From Chryseobacterium sp. Leaf405 (GTDB taxonomy: Bacteria; Bacteroidota; Bacteroidia; Flavobacteriales; Weeksellaceae), in NCBI RefSeq assembly GCF_001425355.1, contig NZ_LMQN01000015.1, positions 1,128,702 to 1,192,701 on the forward strand: a DNA stretch of 64,000 nucleotides. Direction: 5' to 3'. Positions 16,791 through 24,057 of this stretch are shown piece after piece. The notes under the pieces were generated by a model. The model was not told where the DNA came from and did not search any database. It was given only the letters and a program-made list of their open reading frames with translations. The translations under genes and the position numbers were made by a program. Position 1 is the stretch's first letter; each line of letters opens with the position of its first letter.

Positions 16791-16809
16791 AATTAAAAAA
16801 AATAACAAA

Positions 16810-17355
16810 ATGGGAGCACCACATAATATAAAAAGATACGGTGAAGTCTGGCCGGAATTTAGAATTCAACACGGACTGGAAATTTTAGAAAAATTAAAAA
16901 ATAAAGTCATTTTATCAGGAGGATGGGCGTGGCATTTTATGTCTGAAATTAGGCATACGGAATACAAACACGTTCACGACCATAAGGATATTGATGTTTT
17001 TGTACATAAGGAAAATATAGCTGAAGTTGTTATGATTCTTCAGCAGGAAGGTTTTGAGAAGGTCTGGACACGTTACGATCATTTGCCAAGCGAGGAAAAC
17101 TTCCGCAGGTATGAGAAAACAATCGAATTAGAAAACGAAAAATTCCACAGGATAACGATTGATTTCTTTGAAAGAAACAATTTAGAAACCGTAGAAACAA
17201 ACGGATTTACTGTTGTAAGACCTGATGTTTTACTTTCATTTTACAGAAATATTCATTCCAGCGATAAATGTTGGGCAGTTATGGCTGCAAAAGATTTATT
17301 GGAAAAAGGAATTGATCCGGTCGGTCATCCTCGATTAAGTGAAATGCCAAAATAA
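16810..17355 (+). CDS. Nucleotidyltransferase-fold protein in RtcB-PrfH operon
   Basis: The 181-residue protein shows the hallmarks of the pol-beta nucleotidyltransferase fold: LSGGW with the GG pair at 37-38, KDIDVFVH with Asp60 and Asp62, and a third carboxylate in RITIDFF (Asp118). The spacing from GG to the Asp pair is about 22 residues, longer than in most minimal nucleotidyltransferases. The start at 16810 (MGAPHNIKRYGEVW) is preferred over an upstream in-frame ATG at 16759 that runs into the repeat. Its stop is two bases before prfH. Sitting between an RNA ligase and a rescue factor, it might modify an RNA 3' end or a tRNA. This is inference, and a regulatory or antitoxin-like role is also possible. 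Confidence 0.7.
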   Translation: MGAPHNIKRYGEVWPEFRIQHGLEILEKLKNKVILSGGWAWHFMSEIRHTEYKHVHDHKDIDVFVHKENIAEVVMILQQEGFEKVWTRYDHLPSEENFRRYEKTIELENEKFHRITIDFFERNNLETVETNGFTVVRPDVLLSFYRNIHSSDKCWAVMAAKDLLEKGIDPVGHPRLSEMPK

Positions 17356-17357
17356 CA

Positions 17358-18056
17358 ATGGATAAATTAATACAAATAACCTCTGGGAGAGGGCCTTTAG
17401 AATGCCAATGGGTAGTGGCTAAAGTTCTGAAGGTCTTTCTTGAGGAAGCAAAAAATAATAATATAGAGTACGAGATTATTCACCGTGAAAATGGTGATGA
17501 AAATCTGACTTTGAAGTCCGTAACCTTACTTTTAAAATCAAAAAATATCAATGAATTTTTAAAGACCTGGTTGGGAAGCATTTTGTGGACAGGAAAAAGT
17601 ACTTTCCGGAAACTGCACAAAAGAAGCAATTGGTTCATCGGGATTTTTGAACTGGAAGGTTTGGAGACAATCAATTTTAATGAAAGGGATATTCAGTTTC
17701 AGACAACTCGAAGTCAGGGAAGTGGCGGACAAAACGTGAACAAAGTAAACACGGCGGTTCGTGCCACTCATATTCCGACGGGGCAAAGTGTTTTCGTACA
17801 GGATTCCCGTTCGCAATTGGAGAATAAAAAATTGTCGATTACCCGATTGAAAGAAAAAGTATTGGAGCAGAATATTATCCAGCTTCAAAAGCGAATGCAG
17901 GAAACCTGGAATAACCATTTGCAGGTACAAAGAGGAAATCCAATCAGAACATTTTCCGGAACAGATTTTAAAAAGAATTATCAGGAAAAATCTTTCAAAA
18001 AAGAAAGAACTCAACTGAAAAACGAATTAAAAAATTACAAAAATGACCTTAACTAA
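17358..18056 (+). CDS. prfH: Peptide chain release factor homologue PrfH
   Basis: PrfH is a codon-independent release factor that acts on ribosomes with a broken decoding centre and frees the nascent chain so the damaged 16S rRNA can be religated by RtcB. The 232 residues lack the RF1/RF2 codon-recognition domain and keep the catalytic domain with SGGQNVNK (GGQ at 123-125). The family opening ITSGRGPLECQWVVAKVL and the HKRSNWF motif near 87-93 match PrfH rather than ArfB or RF2. The last 14 bases overlap the TPR gene, and the nucleotidyltransferase gene stops two bases upstream, so translation is probably coupled. Confidence 0.92.
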   Translation: MDKLIQITSGRGPLECQWVVAKVLKVFLEEAKNNNIEYEIIHRENGDENLTLKSVTLLLKSKNINEFLKTWLGSILWTGKSTFRKLHKRSNWFIGIFELEGLETINFNERDIQFQTTRSQGSGGQNVNKVNTAVRATHIPTGQSVFVQDSRSQLENKKLSITRLKEKVLEQNIIQLQKRMQETWNNHLQVQRGNPIRTFSGTDFKKNYQEKSFKKERTQLKNELKNYKNDLN

Positions 18057-18558
18057 AAATAAATACTATTTCGAGGCCTTAGACAACTATCCGTATAGTT
18101 TGCCAGATTGCCTGGAAGCGTTGAATTATGCATTGTCTTATGATCCTGAAGATGCAGACAGTTTGTGTTTGATGGGAAGAATTTATGCTGAGCAATTGAG
18201 AAATTATGATGTGGCTAAACAATATTTCGAAGAAGCCATGCAATGTGATATTACAAACTTAAATGTTCCACAATATTACATCAAATGTCTTTTGAACAAC
18301 GAAGATTTTCATGAAGCCGAAAAGCTGATCCGATATTCTTTAAAAATAAAAGGAATCGACAAATCTAACATTTGGTTTTACAGATCTTTGCTTTCCGAGA
18401 AAAGAGGAAGTTTTAACAATGCTTTGAAATTTTTGGATGAAGCCGCAAAATATTGTTTTAACGAATATAGTCTGGATGTTGTAAAGGACCGAAAGAAATT
18501 TATCAAATCCAAAATGCCGAAGAAAATCAAAATTAAAAAGAAGAAGGAGACGAAATAA
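18043..18558 (+). CDS. TPR-repeat protein, last gene of RtcB-PrfH operon
   Basis: The 171-residue protein consists of about four tetratricopeptide-like helical pairs: LDNYPYSLPDCLEALNYAL, then DSLCLMGRIYAE, YDVAKQYFEEAM, DFHEAEKLIRYSL and FNNALKFLDEAAKY. The tail is strongly basic (KSKMPKKIKIKKKKETK). TPR scaffolds mediate protein contacts, so it may tie operon members together or to the ribosome; the basic tail suggests RNA contact. Its start overlaps prfH by 14 bases. A terminator hairpin overlaps the stop codon, marking the end of the operon. Confidence 0.75.
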   Translation: MTLTKNKYYFEALDNYPYSLPDCLEALNYALSYDPEDADSLCLMGRIYAEQLRNYDVAKQYFEEAMQCDITNLNVPQYYIKCLLNNEDFHEAEKLIRYSLKIKGIDKSNIWFYRSLLSEKRGSFNNALKFLDEAAKYCFNEYSLDVVKDRKKFIKSKMPKKIKIKKKKETK

Positions 18559-18571
18559 GTCTCCTTTTTTT
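18544..18571 (+). terminator. Terminator overlapping the TPR gene stop
   Basis: AAGGAGAC (18544-18551) pairs perfectly with GTCTCCTT (18559-18566), followed by a T run. The TAA stop of the TPR gene is inside the loop. Confidence 0.85.
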
Positions 18572-18583
18572 GTAAATTTAATA

Positions 18584-19576
18584 ATGGAACTTAAATTTGA
18601 ATTAAAACAACTTCAATTAAAAGAAACATTTTCAATTGCTTATGGAAATTATGATAAAAGGGAAGCTTTGCTTGTAGAGTTATCTCATCAAAACTGTAAA
18701 GGATATGGAGAATGTGTTGCGATTGATTATTATCAAATTAATCTTCAAAGTTTTGTTTTAAAATTAAAAGAAATTCAGGCTCAGATTGAAGCTCAGAAAA
18801 TCATTCATCCGAAAGAATTTTTCACATTTTTATCAAGTTTAAATCTTCACCCATTTCTGCTTTCTGCGCTAGATTGTGCATATTGGGATCTTTTTGGTAA
18901 GCTGGAAAACAAAAATTTTATTGAACTTAATCAACTTCCGTCAGAAAATTTAGTGGAAAGTTCGATCACTATTTCCGTTGCAGAAATAGATGAACAAATT
19001 CAAAAAATTGGGAAAAGCAGTTGGAGTAAATTCAAAGTGAAATGTAAGGGTTTAGACAAAACTCAGGTTGAAAAACTTGTAAAATTAAATCGAAATATCG
19101 CTTTAGATTCAAACGCAAGTTTCACCAATGAAGATTGCCTTTGGCTTCAGGAAAATGCTGAGGTTCAGAAATTTTCTTATCTCGAACAGCCGAGACCGAT
19201 CAATAATTACAACATATTGAAGAAAGAAAGTTTTGCGAATTGGATGGCAGATGAAGATTGTCAGAATATTGATTCTCTGAAAGAATTAATTCCTTACTAT
19301 AAAAGTATCAATATTAAATTAATGAAATGCGGCGGATTAACTCCGGCGTTAGAAATGATCAAAAAAGCCAGAGAATTAAATTGCAAAATAATGATTGGCT
19401 GTATGACAGAATCTTCCGTAGGGATTTCCGCAGCCTGTACCTTGGCGGGACTTGTAGATTACGCAGATTTAGACGGCGCAACATTAATTTCCAACGATTA
19501 TGCGACAGGAAGTTTTGTGGAAAACGGTACAATAATTTTATCCTCAAAACCGGGGTTGGGAATTGAAATAAAATAG
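18584..19576 (+). CDS. Dipeptide epimerase (enolase superfamily, L-Ala-D/L-Glu type)
   Basis: Enzymes of this group epimerise L-Ala-D-Glu or related dipeptides, usually when murein peptides are recycled. The 330 residues show the muconate-lactonising-enzyme fold. An N-terminal capping domain is followed by the catalytic KxK region in SKFKVKCKG near 150, metal ligands in IALDSNAS, LEQPRP and MADEDCQN, the second catalytic lysine in NIKLMKCGGLTP, and the typical GCMTESSVGISAA. The specificity towards Ala-Glu is the usual one for Bacteroidota homologues and is not proven by sequence alone. The gene starts 25 bases after the TPR stop but behind a terminator, so it is probably a separate unit. Confidence 0.85.
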   Translation: MELKFELKQLQLKETFSIAYGNYDKREALLVELSHQNCKGYGECVAIDYYQINLQSFVLKLKEIQAQIEAQKIIHPKEFFTFLSSLNLHPFLLSALDCAYWDLFGKLENKNFIELNQLPSENLVESSITISVAEIDEQIQKIGKSSWSKFKVKCKGLDKTQVEKLVKLNRNIALDSNASFTNEDCLWLQENAEVQKFSYLEQPRPINNYNILKKESFANWMADEDCQNIDSLKELIPYYKSINIKLMKCGGLTPALEMIKKARELNCKIMIGCMTESSVGISAACTLAGLVDYADLDGATLISNDYATGSFVENGTIILSSKPGLGIEIK

Positions 19577-19585
19577 ATGAGTTTT

Positions 19586-19597
19586 GAATGGTCAATT
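19586..19597. repeat. GAATGGTCAATT repeat unit (left copy)
   Basis: This 12-base unit starts the dispersed inverted-repeat family seen complete at 34034-34111. Here only the outer end is clear. A second copy in opposite orientation lies at 20499-20510. Confidence 0.35.
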
Positions 19598-19701
19598 TTT
19601 TTAAGATTATCACTCGCTGAGTGAAATTCCTTTACGAACTAAAAATAGACAACTTTGAAATCAACAGCGTTGCGTTTTTTACGTTAAGAAAGCCGAAAAA
19701 C

Positions 19702-19732
19702 AAAAATAGACTTCGAAGAAGCCTATTTTTTA
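19702..19732. terminator. Hairpin terminator between epimerase and cytochrome genes
   Basis: AAAAATAG / CTATTTTT stem enclosing a smaller CTTCGAAG palindrome, with T-rich tracts on both strands. The stop codon of the minus-strand cytochrome lies in the stem. Confidence 0.6.
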
Positions 19733-20013
19733 TTTGCAGATATTAGATAATCGTAAACCATTTGATGTTGATCTTCACTCAGCTTAGCCTTTGGAGCCAT
19801 TCTGCTTAAGGTTTTTATCCATCCCTGATCGTCATGTTTTGCAGGATCAGGTAATTTATGGCATCGGTTGCATGAGTTTTCAAAGATAGTTTTCCCCTGA
19901 GCCAATTGTTCAGATGAAGTGTATTTTGGTCCTGTCACGGCTACACTTTTCGGTCCGCACGATACAACGATCGCTGCAGAAGCTAATGTCATACCCAAAA
20001 TCAATTTTTTCAT
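19723..20013 (-). CDS. Small monohaem cytochrome c lipoprotein
   Basis: The 96-residue protein has a lipoprotein signal (MKKLILGMTLASAAIVVSCG, lipid cysteine at 19) and a single haem c site CNRCHK near 48-53, preceded by QGKTIFENS. A probable methionine axial ligand lies in SRMAPKAKL. Haem is attached in the periplasm and the protein is membrane-anchored, so it may pass electrons between a quinol-oxidising complex and a terminal oxidase, as small class I cytochromes do. It follows a paralogue with the same layout, 24 bases downstream of it on the minus strand. Confidence 0.85.
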   Translation of the reverse strand: MKKLILGMTLASAAIVVSCGPKSVAVTGPKYTSSEQLAQGKTIFENSCNRCHKLPDPAKHDDQGWIKTLSRMAPKAKLSEDQHQMVYDYLISANKK

Positions 20014-20037
20014 AATAATGTCTTGTTTTAAGGTGAA

Positions 20038-20328
20038 TTATTTCTTCACAGATACGATATAATCGTAAACCCACTGATGTTGTTCATCTGTTAATCTCGC
20101 TTTTGGAGCCATCGAATTCATAATTCCTACCCACTGAACGGAGGTGTGAGATGTTGGATCCGGTAATTTGTGGCATCTTCCGCATGAATTTTCGAAGATT
20201 GTTTTCCCTTGAGCGATCTGTTCTGCTGTAGATGTTGAAGCTACGGGAGCCGTTGCTGTTGATGCTTTTGGCGTACAAGACGCTAATAAAACAGCAGCAA
20301 ATGATGCTACAGCGATGGTTTTTTTCAT
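20038..20328 (-). CDS. Small monohaem cytochrome c lipoprotein (paralogue)
   Basis: This 96-residue protein starts at the ATG at 20328 (MKKTIAVASFAAVLLASCTP), because the longer frame from 20352 runs through the promoter box at 20350-20357. It has a lipobox cysteine near 18, the haem c motif CGRCHK, and NSMAPKARL with a likely axial methionine. It resembles the next gene over most of its length (QGKTIFENSC.RCHKLPDP, then YDY at the end), indicating tandem duplication. Its electron partners are unknown; the cbb3 oxidase encoded at 51-60 kb is one candidate. Confidence 0.85.
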   Translation of the reverse strand: MKKTIAVASFAAVLLASCTPKASTATAPVASTSTAEQIAQGKTIFENSCGRCHKLPDPTSHTSVQWVGIMNSMAPKARLTDEQHQWVYDYIVSVKK

Positions 20329-20349
20329 GTTTAAATTATTTGAATAAAA

Positions 20350-20357
20350 CAAATGTA
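20350..20357 (-). promoter_or_regulatory. -7 box for the cytochrome pair
   Basis: On the minus strand TACATTTG matches TAnnTTTG, 21 bases before the ATG at 20328. Confidence 0.5.
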
Positions 20358-20459
20358 GGAAATTCCCTTTTCCATTGATGAAGTGGGTCTTAATTTAGAA
20401 GAAATACAAATAATGGCAAGAGGAATGGTGAATTTGTGTAAGAAATTAAAAATATTTAT

Positions 20460-20512
20460 TTTAAAATTTAAAAAATTCACAAGCAAATCAAATTCCCTAT
20501 TGACCATTCATT
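20460..20512. repeat. Diverged half-copy of the GAATGGTCAATT repeat family
   Basis: Read on the minus strand this begins GAATGGTCAAT and continues through TTTGCTTGTGAATTTTT to AATTTTAAA, matching one arm of the element at 34034-34111 in order and content. It precedes meaB. Confidence 0.45.
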
Positions 20513-20535
20513 CTTTAATCCTTATTTTTGAATTA

Positions 20536-21519
20536 ATGAAATTTTCTACAGAAGAGCTGATAGATGGAATAAGATCGGGAAACAAACGCCTGATCGCAAA
20601 GGCTATTACATTAGTTGAAAGTAAAAAAGCTGAGCACAGAATGCAAGCCGAAGAATTACTAAAACAAATTATGCCTTTCACGGGAAATTCGATTCGAGTG
20701 GGAGTGACGGGAGTTCCGGGTGCGGGAAAGTCGACTTTTATAGAAAATTTCGGAAGATTGGCGATTGCTAATGATAAAAAAGTAGCCGTTTTGGCGATTG
20801 ATCCAAGTTCTGCTATCAATAAAGGAAGTATTTTGGGCGATAAAACGAGAATGGAAGAATTGGCAAAAGAAGAAAATGCGTTTATTCGTCCTTCTCCGAG
20901 TTCCGGATTTTTAGGTGGAGTTGCCAATACAACTTTTGAAACGATGATGATTTGCGAAGCGGCTGGTTACGACTATATTCTTATTGAAACCGTCGGAGTA
21001 GGACAGTCCGAAGTTTTGGTTTCCGATATTACCGATGTTTTTTTGTTTTTAAAAATAATTGGCGGTGGCGACGAACTTCAAGGAATCAAACGCGGAATCA
21101 TGGAAATGGTTGACGTAATTTTCATTAATAAAGTTGAAAAAGAAAATCTTCAAAAAGCAAAAAATACAAGATTGGAATTAAAGCGTGCCTTAGATTTTAT
21201 TCCGGCTAAAGAAAAAAATTGGAAAGTTCCGGTTTTGTTGGGTTCGGCTTTGCATAATGATGGTTTAAGTGAAATTTTTGAGAAAATTAATGAATTTGTT
21301 GATCTTAAAAAGAAAACAAACCGATTCGAAGAAGTCAGAATTCAACAGGCGGAAAAACGCTTTGAATATTGGGTTCAGGAATATATTCTATCGATGATGA
21401 AGAAAAGTAATGATGTGGAAGAAGCGTATGTTCGGCACAAAAAAAATGCTTCGGCAATGGTTTCAAATCCAAGTACCGAAGCAAAATTATTTGTTGAAAA
21501 GTTTTTATCTAAAGATTAA
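20536..21519 (+). CDS. meaB: Methylmalonyl-CoA mutase-associated GTPase MeaB
   Basis: MeaB is a G3E-family GTPase that protects methylmalonyl-CoA mutase and gates adenosylcobalamin loading. The 327 residues contain the P-loop GVPGAGKST near 59-67, AIDPSSAINKGSILGDKTRM, the switch region IETVGVGQSE and VDVIFINKVEKEN. The ATG at 20536 (MKFSTEELIDGIRSGN) gives the family's usual start; an in-frame extension back to 20383 passes through repeat-like DNA and is not expected to be translated. The client mutase is encoded at 8000-10117 rather than next door. Confidence 0.93.
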   Translation: MKFSTEELIDGIRSGNKRLIAKAITLVESKKAEHRMQAEELLKQIMPFTGNSIRVGVTGVPGAGKSTFIENFGRLAIANDKKVAVLAIDPSSAINKGSILGDKTRMEELAKEENAFIRPSPSSGFLGGVANTTFETMMICEAAGYDYILIETVGVGQSEVLVSDITDVFLFLKIIGGGDELQGIKRGIMEMVDVIFINKVEKENLQKAKNTRLELKRALDFIPAKEKNWKVPVLLGSALHNDGLSEIFEKINEFVDLKKKTNRFEEVRIQQAEKRFEYWVQEYILSMMKKSNDVEEAYVRHKKNASAMVSNPSTEAKLFVEKFLSKD

Positions 21520-21525
21520 TCTAAA

Positions 21526-22071
21526 TTAAAGTCTCTCTTTTTCCTCCACATTTTTTGAGATAAACCCATCATAAGAAATCGGTTGTCTGTCATTACTTCT
21601 TACCGATACGAAGGCTTTTGCATTTTTAAAAATCTCGATTGTAATTTCGTCGACTGTGCTTTGATCGTTTACTTTAATTTTAACAATCCATTTTCCTTTT
21701 CTGCCCTGAGTTTTAGATACTGCAAAATCTTTTGAGGTAAATCTATAACCGCTTTGGCTTGTATTCCCGTACGTAGGATTAAAAACTCTCCCGAAATAGG
21801 GCAGAGTAACTTCCAGTTTATTCTTTCTTAAATCTATTGAATAATTGCTCCCCGAAAGATCTAAAATCCTCATTGAGGTAGAATTCGGCATCGAGTTCAT
21901 TACATTAATGACATCGTAATTAGTAGGCGTTGCTCTTTCTGCACGAAACGAAAAATCTTCAGAATTGATAACTTCTGTTATTGTTTGTGCATCAACTTTG
22001 GTTTGAGAAAATCCGTTTTGGAAAATCAGTAAAAAAACGGCAGTGAATATGATTGAAATATACTTTTTCAT
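21526..22071 (-). CDS. DUF4251 exported protein
   Basis: The 181-residue product has a signal peptide (IIFTAVFLLIFQNGFSQ). The mature part carries SEDFSFRAERATP, NVMNSMPNST, LEVTLPYFGRVFNP, GYRFTSKDF and a repeated beta-strand pattern, typical of the DUF4251 family found in Bacteroidota. It is predicted to be periplasmic or surface-facing, with no known role. It ends seven bases from the convergent meaB stop and no terminator is visible between them. Confidence 0.8.
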   Translation of the reverse strand: MKKYISIIFTAVFLLIFQNGFSQTKVDAQTITEVINSEDFSFRAERATPTNYDVINVMNSMPNSTSMRILDLSGSNYSIDLRKNKLEVTLPYFGRVFNPTYGNTSQSGYRFTSKDFAVSKTQGRKGKWIVKIKVNDQSTVDEITIEIFKNAKAFVSVRSNDRQPISYDGFISKNVEEKERL

Positions 22072-22180
22072 AAATTAAAATTATTTATTACATTTAAATA
22101 GCAAAATATATGCAAATATATTGTTTATTAAATATTTTGGAATAAAAATTGTAAAGGTTGAATTAATACACTTCTACATT

Positions 22181-22987
22181 ATGAAAATAAAACACATTTT
22201 AGGAATAGGAGCAATGACTCTGTCTGTTGCTGCATGTACTACAAACCCTATTACGGGAAGATCTTCCCTCCAATTAGCTAATAATTCGGAGATTTTAACG
22301 ATGTCTTCGCAAGAATATAAAACAACATTAGGAAAATCTAAAGTAATCTCTGGAACTGCAGACTCTAAAAGAGTAGTAAATGTAGGATCAAGAATAAAAG
22401 CAGCGGCTGAAAAATATTATCAAAACATTGGTCGTTCGGCAGACCTTGCCAACTATAATTGGGAATTTAATCTTATTCAAAGTAATGAATTAAATGCTTG
22501 GTGTATGCCTGGAGGGAAAGTTGCCGTTTACACAGGAATTTTACCGGTTACAAAAAATGAAAACGGACTGGCAGTAGTTTTGGGACACGAAGTTTCTCAC
22601 GCATTGGCAGGACATGGTAATGAAAGAATTTCTCAGGCAATGGTTGCTCAATATGGCGGTCAGATCCTGGGAGGAACTATTTCTAACGGTCAGTGGGCTA
22701 GCGTTTTTGAAAAAGTGTATCCTGTGGGTTCTCAGGTTGCTTTGTTGAAATATGGAAGAAATCAGGAATCTGAAGCAGATCAGATGGGATTGTATTTAAT
22801 GTCGATGGCAGGATACGATCCTAGAGAGGCAATTCCTTTTTGGAATAGAATGGAATCAGCGTCCACTGGTGCAAGACAACCTGAATTCTTATCTACTCAC
22901 CCGAATCCTGAAACAAGAATTTCAGATATAAATAAAAACTTACCTAAAGCGCTTGAGTATTACAAAGCTGCTGGAGGAAAAATATAA
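22181..22987 (+). CDS. M48-family metalloprotease lipoprotein
   Basis: This zinc protease of 268 residues has a lipoprotein signal (IGAMTLSVAACTTNP, lipid cysteine near 20). The zinc motif is HEVSH at 136-140 within VVLGHEVSHALAGHGNE. A downstream glutamate in NQESEADQMGL is the third ligand, and AYDP-like GYDPREAIPFW is also typical. The family includes Oma1-like and LoiP-type proteases that degrade misfolded membrane or outer-membrane proteins. The ATG at 22181 gives a clean lipoprotein signal; the upstream start at 22121 does not. The terminator-like hairpin at 23014-23052 follows. Confidence 0.9.
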   Translation: MKIKHILGIGAMTLSVAACTTNPITGRSSLQLANNSEILTMSSQEYKTTLGKSKVISGTADSKRVVNVGSRIKAAAEKYYQNIGRSADLANYNWEFNLIQSNELNAWCMPGGKVAVYTGILPVTKNENGLAVVLGHEVSHALAGHGNERISQAMVAQYGGQILGGTISNGQWASVFEKVYPVGSQVALLKYGRNQESEADQMGLYLMSMAGYDPREAIPFWNRMESASTGARQPEFLSTHPNPETRISDINKNLPKALEYYKAAGGKI

Positions 22988-23013
22988 TTTATAAAGAATT
23001 TTAATCTTGAGTA

Positions 23014-23052
23014 AAAGCCTTATTGAATTTTTATTAAATTTGGTAAGGCTTT
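23014..23052 (+). terminator. Possible terminator, long loop
   Basis: AAAGCCTTA and TAAGGCTTT pair perfectly over 9 bases but are separated by 21 bases. The following T run is short. Confidence 0.4.
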
Positions 23053-23079
23053 ATAATTTAAATACCTAAACACAACACT

Positions 23080-23394
23080 ATGAAGAATTTAACAATTATC
23101 GGACTCGTACTTTTAGCATTATCGGTACTTTTATTCTATTTAACATCACCCAATTTTAAAGTAAATGATATGGGAATGCCACATGTCATGGGAATTTTGG
23201 GCGGAATTGGCATCGGCTTGATTATTGGCGGAATGATAGGTTATGTGAGTAAAGGAAGTGCTATTAAAGCGGATCAAAAAAAGAAAGAATTCAAGCAATT
23301 ACAAAAAGATAAAGAAGATCTGGAAAGACAGGCTGCAGAAATTGCACAACGTGAAGCAGAGCTGAGAAATCAAAATCAAAATCCTCAAGTTTAG
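23080..23394 (+). CDS. Small two-helix membrane protein
   Basis: The 104-residue protein has two membrane segments (IIGLVLLALSVLLFYL and IMGILGGIGIGLIIGGMIGYV) and a charged C-terminal tail that looks like a short coiled coil (KKEFKQLQKDKEDLERQAAEIAQREAEL). I recognise no family beyond this layout. It is probably an inner-membrane protein with a cytoplasmic tail. A bidirectional terminator overlaps its stop codon. Confidence 0.65.
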   Translation: MKNLTIIGLVLLALSVLLFYLTSPNFKVNDMGMPHVMGILGGIGIGLIIGGMIGYVSKGSAIKADQKKKEFKQLQKDKEDLERQAAEIAQREAELRNQNQNPQV

Positions 23395-23411
23395 AACCTG
23401 AGGATTTTTTA
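23380..23411. terminator. Terminator overlapping the stop of the small membrane protein
   Basis: AATCCTCA / TGAGGATT stem with a T run. The TAG at 23392-23394 is in the loop, and the hairpin separates two convergent genes. Confidence 0.75.
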
Positions 23412-23439
23412 TAATTTTTTATTATTTCTCTGAATTAAT

Positions 23440-24057
23440 TTAGAATTTGTATCCTACACCAACCATAAATAAGTTGGGTCTGTTGTCATATCTGATTTCC
23501 TCACCCGAAACTTTGTTGATAAAGTTTCTTGAATCTTTACTAAATGCTCCTTCATATCTTGCATTTAATAATAGTTTTTTGATTTCAAGCTGAGCCCCAA
23601 ATTGATAACCAACAGTAAAATTATCTCTCGCATTTTCTTTAAAATCGTTGAAAGAATCTTCTTTGCTTAGATTATAACTTGCAACCGGGCCTACAAAAAC
23701 TCCTAACATATCTCCCAATACTTTGTGACCAACCAGAACCGGCAAATCGATACGGTTATTCTTGATATCAAACGTTGTGTTAGAAGTTGGATCGGTAAAA
23801 TCACTCTTGAAGGAGGTATAATACAATTCGGGCATTACAAAAAATGCTGCAGGAAGATTCGCTTTTAATGAAAGACCTACGTTGAAGCCTACATTATTTT
23901 TACCTTCTCCTTCTACTGCCTGGTTAATGGTTCCTTTAATATTCTGCCAAGATGGTGATCCTGTCGGAAAGATTAAGTTGGCTTTTCCTGCCAAAGAAAT
24001 CTGTGCAGAGGCAAACATTGAAAAACCTATTAATGCTATACTACATACCTTTTTCAT
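23440..24057 (-). CDS. Outer-membrane beta-barrel protein
   Basis: The 205-residue protein has a signal peptide (MKKVCSIALIGFSMFASAQ) and alternating amphipathic strands ending in the aromatic VGVGYKF, the usual OmpA/PorT-type barrel end for outer-membrane insertion. Motifs such as FVMPELYYTSF and VGYQFGAQLEIKKLLLNARYEGAF are typical of porin-family barrels in Bacteroidota. The ATG at 24057 overlaps the end of the upstream mlaF-like gene by 17 bases; the longer frame from 24105 is unlikely. Being coupled to an Mla-type ABC module suggests a role in envelope lipid homeostasis, but this is inference. Confidence 0.75.
   Translation of the reverse strand: MKKVCSIALIGFSMFASAQISLAGKANLIFPTGSPSWQNIKGTINQAVEGEGKNNVGFNVGLSLKANLPAAFFVMPELYYTSFKSDFTDPTSNTTFDIKNNRIDLPVLVGHKVLGDMLGVFVGPVASYNLSKEDSFNDFKENARDNFTVGYQFGAQLEIKKLLLNARYEGAFSKDSRNFINKVSGEEIRYDNRPNLFMVGVGYKF

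Noticed and set aside
20383..20535. Extension of meaB by 51 codons
   Set aside because: It passes through repeat-like AT-rich DNA; MeaB normally starts near MKFSTEEL.
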